Source: Palsa-506 sp963836355 (GTDB taxonomy: Bacteria > Actinomycetota > Actinomycetes > Streptosporangiales > Streptosporangiaceae). Taken from it: a stretch of DNA of 64,000 bases. This document shows positions 17,187 to 27,907 of this stretch, piece after piece (the first letter of the stretch is position 1; each line of letters starts with the position of its first letter). Below the pieces are notes generated by a model. That model was given only the letters and a program-made list of their open reading frames with translations, was not told the origin of the DNA and ran no database searches. The stretch lies in contig CAWIJO010000014.1 of NCBI GenBank assembly GCA_963836355.1, positions 186,001 through 250,000 of the forward strand, given 5' to 3'. The translations under genes and the position numbers were made by a program.

Positions 17187-18926
17187 ATGCACGAGTTCCG
17201 GGTGTGGGCGCCTGATGCCGGCCGCGCCGAGGTAGTGCAGGGCGCGCGGCGGCTGGCGCTGGCGCCGGCCGGCGGCGGCTGGTGGGCCCGGCGCGCCCCG
17301 GACGCCGGGCCGGGCAGCGAGTACATGTTCAGCCTGGACGGCGGTCCGCCAAGGCCGGATCCACGCTCGCCCAGCCAGCCCGAAGGGGTGCACGGCCCGT
17401 CGAGGGTGGTCGACCAGGCGGCGTTCGCCTGGTCCGACGGCGGCTGGCGGGGCCTGCCGCTGGCCGGGTCGGTGCTTTACGAGTGCCACATCGGCACCTT
17501 CTCTGCCGATGGCACCTTCGACGGCGCGATCGGGCACCTGGACCACGTGGCCGGCCTCGGCGTCGACGCCATCGAGCTGATGCCGGTGGCCGAGTTCCCT
17601 GGTAGCCGGGGCTGGGGTTACGACGGAACCGACCTGTTCGCCCCGCATCATGCCTACGGCGGCCCGGACGGGCTCAAGCGCCTGGTCGACGCCGCGCACG
17701 CCCGCGGGCTCGGCGTGATCATGGACGTCGTTTACAACCACCTCGGCCCGGACGGGAACTACCTGTCGGACTTCGGCCCGTACTTCTCGGCGCTGCACCG
17801 GACAAACTGGGGCGCGGCGGTCAACTTCGACGGGCCGGGCAGCGCCGAGGTCCGCCGCTTCTTCATCGACAATGCGCTGATGTGGCTGCGCGACTACCAC
17901 TGCGACGGACTCCGGCTGGACGCCGTGCACGCCATCGCCGACGATTCGGCGATCCACATCCTGGAGGAACTGGCCGCCGAGGCAACCGCGCTCGCCGCGC
18001 ACTGCGGCCGGCCACTCTTGCTCATCGCCGAGAGCGACCGGAATGACCCGCGCTACGTCCGCAGCCCGGCCACCGGCGGCTACGGCCTCGCCGCATCCTG
18101 GGCTGACGAATGGCATCACGCACTGCACGCCGTCCTCACCGGAGAGAGAACCGGATATTACGAGGATTTCGGACCACTGCCGCTGCTTGCCAAGGCAATG
18201 CGGCAGGCGTGGGTCTATGACGGCCGCTACTCGCCGTACCGCCAGTGGGTACACGGCCGGTCCCCGGCCGGGCTGAACGGCAGCCAGTTCGTGGTGAGTG
18301 CCCAGAACCACGACCAGATCGGGAACCGCGCCGCTGGCGAGCGGACCGCTGCCATGGTCAGCGACGGCAGGCTCCGGGTGGCTGCCGCGCTGCTGCTCAC
18401 CACGCCGTTCGTGCCGATGCTGTTCCAGGGCGAGGAATGGGGGGCCGGTACCCCATTCCAGTACTTCACCGACCACTGCGATCCCGCGCTCGGCCGGTCG
18501 GTCAGCGAAGGGCGCCGGGCGGAGTTCGCCAGCTTCGGCTGGCATCCTGCCGACGTGCCCGATCCGCAGGATCTGGCCACATTCGAGCGGTCCCGGCTGG
18601 ACTGGGCCGAGCCGCGGCACGAGCCGCACGCCAGCCTGCTGGCCTGGCACCGCGAGCTGATCGCGTTGCGGCGGCGAGTCCCGGCGCTGACCGATCCCCG
18701 GCTGGACCGGGTCACCGCCGACTGCGACGCCGGAGCCGGCTGGCTGGTCGTCCGGCGCGGCCCAGTCACGGTGGCAGCTAACCTCGGGAGCGGCAGCTGG
18801 ACATTCCCGGCGAAGCCGTCGGCGGAGCTGCTCACGGCCTCCGATCCCAGCGTCAAGCTGGCCGCCGACGGGATGGTACTGCCGCCGGATAGCGCCGTGA
18901 TCATGGCAGATGCAATGCCTTCGTAA
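17187..18926 (+). CDS. treZ: Malto-oligosyltrehalose trehalohydrolase TreZ
   Basis: TreZ cleaves trehalose from the malto-oligosyltrehalose made by TreY. It has an N-terminal E-set/CBM48-like domain (FRVWAPDAGRAEVV) and a GH13 barrel: VLYECHIGTFSADGTFDGAI, ELMPVAEFPGSRGWGYDG, MDVVYNHLGPDGNY, DGLRLDAVHAI (nucleophile Asp), LLIAESDRNDPRY (acid/base Glu) and SAQNHDQIGNRA. ATG 17187 is preceded by GGGGAGG, 4 nt away, and sits 58 bp after treY, so the two are surely cotranscribed. 579 residues is the usual length. Confidence 0.95.
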   Translation: MHEFRVWAPDAGRAEVVQGARRLALAPAGGGWWARRAPDAGPGSEYMFSLDGGPPRPDPRSPSQPEGVHGPSRVVDQAAFAWSDGGWRGLPLAGSVLYECHIGTFSADGTFDGAIGHLDHVAGLGVDAIELMPVAEFPGSRGWGYDGTDLFAPHHAYGGPDGLKRLVDAAHARGLGVIMDVVYNHLGPDGNYLSDFGPYFSALHRTNWGAAVNFDGPGSAEVRRFFIDNALMWLRDYHCDGLRLDAVHAIADDSAIHILEELAAEATALAAHCGRPLLLIAESDRNDPRYVRSPATGGYGLAASWADEWHHALHAVLTGERTGYYEDFGPLPLLAKAMRQAWVYDGRYSPYRQWVHGRSPAGLNGSQFVVSAQNHDQIGNRAAGERTAAMVSDGRLRVAAALLLTTPFVPMLFQGEEWGAGTPFQYFTDHCDPALGRSVSEGRRAEFASFGWHPADVPDPQDLATFERSRLDWAEPRHEPHASLLAWHRELIALRRRVPALTDPRLDRVTADCDAGAGWLVVRRGPVTVAANLGSGSWTFPAKPSAELLTASDPSVKLAADGMVLPPDSAVIMADAMPS

Positions 18927-19022
18927 CTTTTCCGGTGCACCATGGCAAGTGCGGCGGGCAGCCTCGGGGGCGCTACCGGGCCAGCTTGCCACCACAACAG
19001 CGACGAAAGGATGCGGCTGATC

Positions 19023-21137
<2,115 letters not shown>

Positions 21138-21251
21138 GCAGGCCGGCCGGCGGCAGTGGCCGGCGCGAACGCACAGCGGAGCGATTACCAGACCAGCCCG
21201 CGCCGGATCTGCGTCTAGCAGCCCCGCCTGATCCGGGTTCACTCGATTAAC

Positions 21252-22484
21252 ATGCGAGTCATGAACGTGGTGTTCGTCGAGCCGTTCTTCCCCGCCAACC
21301 AGCGGCAGTTCGCCCGTGCCCTCGCCGAGGCGGGCGCGACGGTGTTCGGCGTCGGCGAATATCCGGCCGAGGCGCTGGACGATCAGCTCAGGGGCTGGCT
21401 GCACGGTTACCAGCAGGTGCCGTCGGTCACCAACACCGAGGCGATGACGGACGCCGTCCGCCAGGTGCAAGAAGGCATCTGGGTGGACCGGATCGAGGCG
21501 ACGGTCGAGGCGCATACGCTGCCGACAGCGCAGGTCCGCGAGGCCACCGCGATCCCCGGCACGTCCGTCCGGACAGCCTGGCTGTGCCGGGACAAGCCGT
21601 CGATGAAGCAGGCGCTGCGCGAGGCCGGGGTGCCGACTGCGGCATCGGCCGCCGTCGGCGACGCCGCGGCAGCGCGCGCCTTCGCCGGCCAGGTCGGCTA
21701 CCCGCTGATCCTCAAGCCGCGCAGCGGCGCCGGCGCGGCAGACACGATGCGGGTCGATGACGCCGCCGGGCTGGAGCGTGCGCTGGGAGTCTTCGGCGAG
21801 CACGGGGCCGACTCGATCGCGGTGGAGGAATTCATCGAGGGGCACGAGGGCTTTTACGACACCATCACGGTCAACGGGAAAGTGGCATTGGACTTCGCCT
21901 CGCACTACTACCCGAACGTGCTGGAGGCGATGCGGACCAGGTGGATCTCGCCCCAGTTCATCACCACCAACCGGATCGACACTGCGCCGGAGTACGCCGA
22001 ACTGCGCGAGATGGGCCGCCGGGTGAACGCCGCCCTCGGGATCGGGACATCGGCGACGCACATGGAGTGGTTCTTCGGCCGCAATGGGCTGCGGTTCTCC
22101 GAGATCGGCTGCCGCCCGCCCGGCGTGGGCGCCTGGGACCTCTACGCGGCCGGCAACGAGATCGACATCTACCGCGAGTGGGCAGCGGCCATCGTGGGCG
22201 GCCAGGTCCGCTCGGCGCCGTCCCGCCGCTACGCCAGCGGGATGGTCGCGCTGCGCCCCGACCATGACGGGCAGATCACCGGCTACAGCGGGGTCGCCGA
22301 GCTTGAGCAGCGGTACGCCGAGTGGGTCATCGACTCGCACCTGCCGCCGGCCGGAACGGCGACCCAGTCAGTGGCGGCCGGGTACATGGCCAACGCCTAC
22401 GTGCGGATGCGCCACCCGGATTACGACACGCTGCGCGCGATGCTCGACACGGTCGGTGCCACCTTGCATGTCTACGCCTCGTGA
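21252..22484 (+). CDS. ATP-grasp ligase, first gene of a five-gene operon
   Basis: A 410-residue ATP-grasp enzyme, probably a cytosolic carboxylate-amine/thiol ligase. N-terminal pre-ATP-grasp domain: NVVFVEPFFPANQRQFARAL. The nucleotide-binding core is seen as RTAWLCRDKPSMKQALREAG, GYPLILKPRSGAGAADTMRV (ATP-phosphate Lys and flexible loop), VEEFIEGHEGFYDTI and the Mg-binding HMEWFFGRNGLRFSEIGCRP. The substrate is not evident. Its stop overlaps the next start (GTGA at 22481), so translation is coupled. A promoter should lie in the 115-bp gap after glgX. It may be polycistronic with the trehalose genes, but this is not shown. Confidence 0.85.
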   Translation: MRVMNVVFVEPFFPANQRQFARALAEAGATVFGVGEYPAEALDDQLRGWLHGYQQVPSVTNTEAMTDAVRQVQEGIWVDRIEATVEAHTLPTAQVREATAIPGTSVRTAWLCRDKPSMKQALREAGVPTAASAAVGDAAAARAFAGQVGYPLILKPRSGAGAADTMRVDDAAGLERALGVFGEHGADSIAVEEFIEGHEGFYDTITVNGKVALDFASHYYPNVLEAMRTRWISPQFITTNRIDTAPEYAELREMGRRVNAALGIGTSATHMEWFFGRNGLRFSEIGCRPPGVGAWDLYAAGNEIDIYREWAAAIVGGQVRSAPSRRYASGMVALRPDHDGQITGYSGVAELEQRYAEWVIDSHLPPAGTATQSVAAGYMANAYVRMRHPDYDTLRAMLDTVGATLHVYAS

Positions 22485-23398
22485 GGGTGACCCTGCTCGG
22501 GCCGCAGCGCAGGCCGACGGTTGACTCGGTCGTCGCGTCGCTCCGGCTGACCGGGCCGCTCGCCACCATCACGGCCGGCTGGCAGGAGCGCGAGGCCGCT
22601 GACGGCGAGCTCAGCGCGCGGCTTGGCGGCAATGACGTCAACCTTGCGCTCTACCGCCGCTGGCTTGACGTGCAGGAACGGGATCCGGACTTTGCCGCGG
22701 CCGACTGGCGGCTGCGCGGCGTGCTGGCCGAGGTGCAGGACAGCTACCTGCTCCGGCTGGACTATGCGCTGCGCGCGGTCTACGCCCTCCAGCGCCACAG
22801 CGGCGATCCCCGGCTCAGGGATGATGCCGTCACCGAGGCCATTGCCGCGGTCCGCGATCTCGACGCCGCCCAGCTGCGCCGGGTGAACGAGATCAGCGGC
22901 GAGTTCTACCAGGCCTGGCAGCCGCATGACCGGCCGGTGATCGCGGCGCACCGGGCCGAGGTGACCGCACTGCTCAGCAGCGCGGCTGGGCTGGTGCTGG
23001 CCGGCGGCCACGTCGCAGTGCTGGCGGGCGTGCTGCACCTGTTCAACATCGCCGCGGCACTGCGGTCGCCGGTGATTGCCTGGTCAGCCGGGGCAATGGC
23101 GCTGACCGACCGGATCGTGCTCTTCCACGACAAGGCACCGCAGGGACCCGGACACCCGGAGGTGTACGGCAGCGGCCTGAGCCTGCTGCGCGACGTCGTG
23201 CTGCTGCCGCACGCCAGGGCGCGGCTGCTGCTTGACGATGCGTCCCGGATGGCCGTCTTTGCCCGGAGGTTCGGGCAGGCCAGCTGTATCCTGCTGGAAA
23301 CCGGCACGCGGATCGACATCGACGGCGACGGCGGCTACCAGCCAAACGCCAGGGTGCTCGCTGCCGATGGCCGAGTGACCTCCCAGGAGGCAGCCTGA
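22481..23398 (+). CDS. Peptidase S51-like (cyanophycinase / dipeptidase E fold) protein
   Basis: 305 residues from GTG 22481, which overlaps the preceding TGA by 4 bases. The C-terminal half matches the class I amidotransferase-like fold of family S51: VLAGGHVAVLAG, then SPVIAWSAGAMALTDRI with Ser202 as probable nucleophile, and LSLLRDVVLLPHARARLL with His244 at the place of the catalytic His. The N-terminal half is longer and more helical than in peptidase E and starts RVTLLGPQRRPTVDSVVASL. A processing or hydrolase role for the ligase product is inferred. Catalytic competence needs testing; no close named homologue is recognised. Confidence 0.72.
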   Translation: MRVTLLGPQRRPTVDSVVASLRLTGPLATITAGWQEREAADGELSARLGGNDVNLALYRRWLDVQERDPDFAAADWRLRGVLAEVQDSYLLRLDYALRAVYALQRHSGDPRLRDDAVTEAIAAVRDLDAAQLRRVNEISGEFYQAWQPHDRPVIAAHRAEVTALLSSAAGLVLAGGHVAVLAGVLHLFNIAAALRSPVIAWSAGAMALTDRIVLFHDKAPQGPGHPEVYGSGLSLLRDVVLLPHARARLLLDDASRMAVFARRFGQASCILLETGTRIDIDGDGGYQPNARVLAADGRVTSQEAA

Positions 23399-24564
23399 CC
23401 AGCTGGAGCGGTGCGGGCCTGGGCCGCAAGCTCGCTATCACCAGACTCCGGGATCGGCGGCCGCAGGACCCGGCGATCATCGACCGGTTCCTCGCCAGGC
23501 ACCAGGTGCCCATCGTCGAGGGTGCCCGCTGCACGTTCCTCTACCGTGGCGAGGCCGACGAGGTCGGCATCGTGCACCGGGTCGTCGGGCTGCCGGAACG
23601 CATCCCGCTGCGCCGGCTGCACCGGACCGACCTGTGGTACGTGGTGCTGGAGCTGCCGGCCGGATCGCGGATCGAGTACCGGCTGGAGGTGACCAGCGGC
23701 GGGCGGCACGAGCGGATCAACGACCCGCTGAACCCACGGCTCGCGTACAGCCCGGTCGGCAACTCCTCGGTCTGCTACGCCAGCGGGTACGAGGTGCCCG
23801 AGTGGGCCAGGCCGGATCCGGACGCCCGCCGCGGCTCGCTGACCGACCTCAAGGTAACGAGCCGGGCACTGCGCCGGGATTGCCCGGTAACCCTCTACAT
23901 GCCTGCCCGGATCCTGCGTAATTCCCGGTATCCACTGCTCGTGGTGCACGACGGCAGTGACTACCTGCAATACGCGTCGGCCGGCACGGTGCTGGACAAC
24001 CTGATTCACCGGCTTGACATAGCCGAGATCATCGTGGCGTTCAGCTCGCCTGGCGAGCGGCTGACCGAGTACGCCAATTCGGCAGCCCACGCCCGGTTCC
24101 TGACCGCCGAGTTGCTGCCCCGGCTGGAGGCCGAGTTCCCGCTGACGGGCATGCCGGCCGGCCGGTGCCTGATGGGGGCAAGCTTCGGCGCGGTCGCGGC
24201 CTTGTCAACCGCGTACCGTTACCCCCGGATGTATGGCTCGCTGCTGCTGCAATCCGGCTCGTTCGTGTTCACCGACATCGGCCACGATCACGGTGGCGGG
24301 CCGGCCTTCGAGCCGGTAGTGCGGTTCGTCAACCGGTACCGGGCAGCCCCGCGGAAGGTCGCGGACCGGGTGTTCGTCAGCTGCGGGGTCTACGAGCCGC
24401 TGATCGTGCGCAACCGGTCCATGGTGCCGACGTTCGAGGCGGCCGGGATGGATGTCCGCTACGTCGAGGCAAGGGACGGGCACAGCTGGGAGAACTGGCG
24501 CGATCGGCTGCAGGAAGGGTTGTCATGGATATTTCCTGGTCCGCAGAAATTCGTCTACGAGTGA
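23395..24564 (+). CDS. Esterase-D/Fes-like alpha/beta hydrolase with N-terminal E-set domain
   Basis: Predicted cytosolic esterase related to enterochelin esterase Fes. The frame is open from 23395, where a CTG overlaps the previous TGA (CTGA) and AGGAGG lies 4 nt upstream. I take this CTG as the start, giving 389 residues. The first ATG/GTG start (GTG 23506) would cut off part of the N-terminal Ig-like domain (CTFLYRGEADEVGIVHRVV, LWYVVLELPAGSRIEYRLEV). The hydrolase domain has LYMPARILRNSRYPLLVVHD, the nucleophile elbow GASFGA and a C-terminal His in ARDGHSWENW. Third gene of the coupled operon. Confidence 0.8.
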   Translation: MTSWSGAGLGRKLAITRLRDRRPQDPAIIDRFLARHQVPIVEGARCTFLYRGEADEVGIVHRVVGLPERIPLRRLHRTDLWYVVLELPAGSRIEYRLEVTSGGRHERINDPLNPRLAYSPVGNSSVCYASGYEVPEWARPDPDARRGSLTDLKVTSRALRRDCPVTLYMPARILRNSRYPLLVVHDGSDYLQYASAGTVLDNLIHRLDIAEIIVAFSSPGERLTEYANSAAHARFLTAELLPRLEAEFPLTGMPAGRCLMGASFGAVAALSTAYRYPRMYGSLLLQSGSFVFTDIGHDHGGGPAFEPVVRFVNRYRAAPRKVADRVFVSCGVYEPLIVRNRSMVPTFEAAGMDVRYVEARDGHSWENWRDRLQEGLSWIFPGPQKFVYE

Positions 24565-24571
24565 CCTGGGG

Positions 24572-25306
24572 ATGGCCGCGGTGAAGGCAGTCGAGCGGTG
24601 GTTCTCGGCCCGGTTGCAGCGCGAGATCACGGTGGCCAGGTGGGGGACGTACGGCCGGCCGGTGCTTGTCTTCCCCTCGGCTGGCGGCGACGCCGCTGAG
24701 GTCGAGCGCAACGGCCTGGTCGGCGCGTGCTGGCCGCTGATCGCCGAGGGCCGGATCAAGCTGTACTCGGCGGACAGCGTGGCCGGGCAGGCGATGATCG
24801 TGAAGGAAGGCCCGCCGGAGCACCGGCTGTGGCTGCTCAACCAGTTCCACGAGTGCATCCGGCACGAGATCGTCCCGGCGATCCACTCGGACCTGGGCGG
24901 CCATGCGGTCGACGTGATCGCCTGCGGAGCATCGATCGGGGCGTTCAACTCGGTGGCGGTGCTGTGCCGGTACCCGGACGTGTTCTGCGCGGCGATCGGC
25001 ATGAGCGGCAGTTACCGGATCGAGCAATTTTACGATAAGGCTTGGACGCAGGACCTGTATTTCTCTTCGCCGCTGCAGTTCGTGCCGGGGCTTGACGGGC
25101 CGCAGCTTGACCGGCTCAAGGAGCGGTTCGCGATCCTCGCGTCGGGGACTGGCCGGTGGGAGGACGTCGGCCAGTCATGGCTGATGGCCTCGGTGCTCGG
25201 CGGGAAGGGAATTCCCAACCGGGTGGACGACTGGGGCCCGGATTGGGAGCACGACTGGCCGACCTGGCGGGCGATGCTGCCGCAGTACCTGGCCGAACTG
25301 GCCTGA
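24572..25306 (+). CDS. Second esterase-D-like alpha/beta hydrolase
   Basis: 244 residues from ATG 24572, 7 bp after the preceding gene. The fold is esterase D: REITVARWGTYGRPVLVFPS then AGGDAAEVERNG, the nucleophile elbow CGASIGAFNS, AIGMSGSYRIEQFY and a His near the C-terminus in EHDWPTWRAMLPQYL. It lacks the E-set domain of its neighbour and is only distantly similar to it, so the operon carries two distinct hydrolases and not a recent duplication. The natural substrate is unknown; an ester or thioester of the ATP-grasp product is an inference. Confidence 0.8.
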   Translation: MAAVKAVERWFSARLQREITVARWGTYGRPVLVFPSAGGDAAEVERNGLVGACWPLIAEGRIKLYSADSVAGQAMIVKEGPPEHRLWLLNQFHECIRHEIVPAIHSDLGGHAVDVIACGASIGAFNSVAVLCRYPDVFCAAIGMSGSYRIEQFYDKAWTQDLYFSSPLQFVPGLDGPQLDRLKERFAILASGTGRWEDVGQSWLMASVLGGKGIPNRVDDWGPDWEHDWPTWRAMLPQYLAELA

Positions 25307-25321
25307 CGACGGGAGGCCCGG

Positions 25322-26587
25322 GTGGATTGCGTGGATGGCGAAGTCAGGCACCTGGTAGGCCTGCTGCTCGGCACCGAAGACGACTGGCCGCGCGCGTTCG
25401 AGCACCTGCTGGCCAGCGTCGGCCCGGTTTCAGACGACGCGGGCCTGCCGCACGTATTCGGCACCGAGCGGCTGACCATCGAGCCGTTCTCGCTGCGGTC
25501 GAAGCCGCGTACGGATCTCGTCGTGGACCGGCTGGCTTACTGGTATTACCACCCGCGGGAATGGCTCAAGAAAATCTCGCTGATGGACAACGTGTACCTG
25601 CTGAACTCCCCGTTCACGTTCCAGTCGATGGAGAAGCACGCGGCGTACTGCGCGATGATGCGGCTGGGCATGAAGGTGCCGGAGACCGTGCTGGTGCCGT
25701 ACAAGAACCCGCCCGGCCATGACAAGTACACGCACACGGCGCAGCGCTACAACAAGCCATTCGACCTCGACGCCATTGCCGAGCAGATCGGGTATCCGCT
25801 GTACATGAAGCCGTACGACGGCGGCGGCTGGCGCGGGGTGTCGCGGATCCGCAATCCGGACGAGCTGCATCGTGCGTACAACGAGTCCGGCGAGATGCTG
25901 ATGCACTTGCAGGCGTCCGTCGAGGGCTACGACGTGTTCGCCAGGGCACTGTCCATCGGCGCCGAGACGATGGTGATGCGGTTCGACCCGGGCGCGCCGA
26001 TGCACAGCCGGTATCAGGTGGACCACGCGTTCCTCACGCCGGACACTGGCGCCGAGGTGGTCTCGATCTCGAAGATCATCAATGCGTTCTTCCGGTGGGA
26101 ATTCAACTCCTGCGAGGTGCTCGTCAAGGGCGGCGGGGTCTACCCGATCGACTATGCGAATGCCTGCCCGGATGTGGCGGTGACGTCGCTGCACTATTAC
26201 TTCCCGTGGGCGATGCAGGCGATGGTGAAGTGGGTGGTCTTCTGCCTGGTTACCGGCCGGCGGCCGCGACTCGATCTGGATACACGGGCGTACTTCGAGA
26301 TCGGCGACAGCGCTGACCTGAGCTACCAGGAGAAGCTGGCCGGGTACCGGCAGCTGGCCGACACGTACTTCTCGGTCGACGCCTACCGGGAGTTCTGCGA
26401 ATCCCGGCTGCCGGACATCGGTCAGCGGCTGCTCGACTGGGTAAGCGGGCCTTCCTTTGACGCGCTGCTGGTGGACACGGTCAAATCCACGTACCCGGTG
26501 CACGAGCAGGACCGCTTCTTGGCTCACTTCCGCGGCCTGGTCTCCCTCTGGACCCAGCAGCAGGCAGTCCGGCACCCGGGATCATGA
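25322..26587 (+). CDS. Second ATP-grasp ligase, last gene of the operon
   Basis: 421 residues from GTG 25322 with GGGAGG 5 nt upstream. ATP-grasp features: SPFTFQSMEKHAAYCAMMRL, QIGYPLYMKPYDGGGWRGVS (phosphate-binding Lys and Gly loop), DVFARALSIGAETMVMRFDP and the metal region INAFFRWEFNSCEVL ... VYPIDYANACPD. The C-terminal 100 residues (ADTYFSVDAYREFCESRLPD) are family-specific. It differs strongly from the first ATP-grasp in length and order, so two different ligation steps are likely. It converges on the PRC-barrel gene with a 16-bp gap. Confidence 0.85.
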   Translation: MDCVDGEVRHLVGLLLGTEDDWPRAFEHLLASVGPVSDDAGLPHVFGTERLTIEPFSLRSKPRTDLVVDRLAYWYYHPREWLKKISLMDNVYLLNSPFTFQSMEKHAAYCAMMRLGMKVPETVLVPYKNPPGHDKYTHTAQRYNKPFDLDAIAEQIGYPLYMKPYDGGGWRGVSRIRNPDELHRAYNESGEMLMHLQASVEGYDVFARALSIGAETMVMRFDPGAPMHSRYQVDHAFLTPDTGAEVVSISKIINAFFRWEFNSCEVLVKGGGVYPIDYANACPDVAVTSLHYYFPWAMQAMVKWVVFCLVTGRRPRLDLDTRAYFEIGDSADLSYQEKLAGYRQLADTYFSVDAYREFCESRLPDIGQRLLDWVSGPSFDALLVDTVKSTYPVHEQDRFLAHFRGLVSLWTQQQAVRHPGS

Positions 26588-26603
26588 AAGCGCGAGCCCC
26601 GGC

Positions 26604-27254
26604 CTACCCGGCCGGGTGATCGATGTCGACCGAAGGCAGATCCTGTACCTCCTGCTTGGTGATGCTGAGGTGGATACCCCCTTCGACACCGGTCACCGCG
26701 CTGATCGGGATGGCCACTTCCTTGCGGCCCCACAAATGGCCTTCCTGCAGCAGGACATGGGTCACGTGCCGGTCAGCAGGGTCGATGACCAGGCCCTGGA
26801 CTCGCCCGATGTCGCCGTCGGTGGCGTGCACGTGCTCACCGCGGCGCACGTCCACCTCGCCCAGCGGGACCTTGTCGTAGGTGACCGTCTGCGAGACGCC
26901 AGCCATATCTACGTCCATTGCGCCGGGCACGCCGATGCCACCGCCCAGGCCGTAGTAAGGCATGGAAACCACCTGCCCGGGGCCGTAGGCGGCGTAACCA
27001 CTGCTGCCGGGTATGAACTGGGTTTCCTCGGCGGAGTCGAGCTGCTCGAATGCCGCCACGGTGCAGCGCAGCCGGATCTCTCCCGCCGTGGCGTCGACGA
27101 GGTCAAGCGGGACAAGCCGGGCGAGCCCTTCCCGGTGCTTCGGCTCGACCACCAGGTGCGTCACCGCGCGGGCGACCGGGTCGACCACCACGCGCCGCAG
27201 CTTGCCGCAGTCGCCGTCACTGCAGCTGACCTCGGCCCCGATGGTGAACTCCGC
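26604..27254 (-). CDS. Two-domain PRC-barrel protein
   Basis: PRC-barrel domains are small beta-barrels seen in RNA-processing, photosynthetic and stress proteins. Here two copies are visible: EFTIGAEVSCSDGDCGKLRR then VVVDPVARAVTHLVVEP, and GEHVHATDGDIGRVQGLVID then PADRHVTHVLLQEGHLWGRK. A Gly/Tyr-rich linker with VVSMPYYGLGGGIGVPGAMD joins them. Start at ATG 27254 (MAEFTIG); ATG 27266 is also possible. No signal peptide. Function in actinobacteria is not established, and no partner is adjacent. Confidence 0.85.
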   Translation of the reverse strand, partial: AEFTIGAEVSCSDGDCGKLRRVVVDPVARAVTHLVVEPKHREGLARLVPLDLVDATAGEIRLRCTVAAFEQLDSAEETQFIPGSSGYAAYGPGQVVSMPYYGLGGGIGVPGAMDVDMAGVSQTVTYDKVPLGEVDVRRGEHVHATDGDIGRVQGLVIDPADRHVTHVLLQEGHLWGRKEVAIPISAVTGVEGGIHLSITKQEVQDLPSVDIDHPAG

Positions 27255-27438
27255 CATTTCTGCCATACCGCTACTCTCCCCGAATCCCGGACTGCCGGCG
27301 TCAATTTTGCCAGCAGCGGAGCCCGCGGGCCTTGCGGCGCGCCCATGACCCGGCGGCCCGCGTCAGGACCTTAGGCTCTGGCCTGCGGCGATGGACTGAG
27401 ACAGGCTGGGCAGAGGAAGCGAAACGAGGGGTGCGCAG

Positions 27439-27537
27439 ATGAAGTGGTTGATTCTGGCGATACTCGCAGTCGTTGCCGTAGCCGTGCTCGCGGGCAAGGA
27501 CGACATTCTCCGCTACCGGAAGATCAAGCGGATGTGA
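27439..27537 (+). CDS. 32-residue single-span membrane protein (DUF6893-like)
   Basis: A tiny ORF starting MKWLILAILAVVAVAVLAGK and ending DDILRYRKIKRM. It has one hydrophobic helix followed by a basic tail, exactly the pattern of the short conserved actinobacterial family annotated DUF6893. GAGGGG lies 8-12 nt upstream of ATG 27439. The role is unknown. It would be missed by gene finders with a length cut-off. Confidence 0.7.
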   Translation: MKWLILAILAVVAVAVLAGKDDILRYRKIKRM

Positions 27538-27907
27538 GCTGGCCGGCGCCTATACCGGGATGCTCAGCGCGTGCGCCGGTGCACGACGACCACGCTGAGA
27601 CGAGACAGGTCGTGCAGCGCGAACGCGACGCCGCCCTGGACGATCAGGTGCGCGGGGTGGCCGGGACGCCTTCCCCGTCCCGGTCCAGGCGACCCTGGCC
27701 CGGGACGGCTGCATGCCTGATGCCCCGCCTGCCATCTCGGGCCAGCCCGTGTTCAGCGGAAAGCCCGGGCCGGAGGAGCCGGCCTGGGCTTCCTCCCATA
27801 AGCATCTCCTTATTCCTGGATTGCCCGCGGGCACTGCAGCCGCAATTATCGGCCGAGGCACGCGCGTTGTCGCGCGTCGTCGCGCGCGTCCCCAGGAGGG
27901 AGGGTGC
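27538..27907. other. 370-bp gap with no recognised gene
   Basis: No frame here shows family sequence. The far end contains a GGGAGGGAGG stretch that is the ribosome site of the next gene, and GTTGTCGCGCGTCGTCGCGC, a short alternating repeat just before it. Confidence 0.5.
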
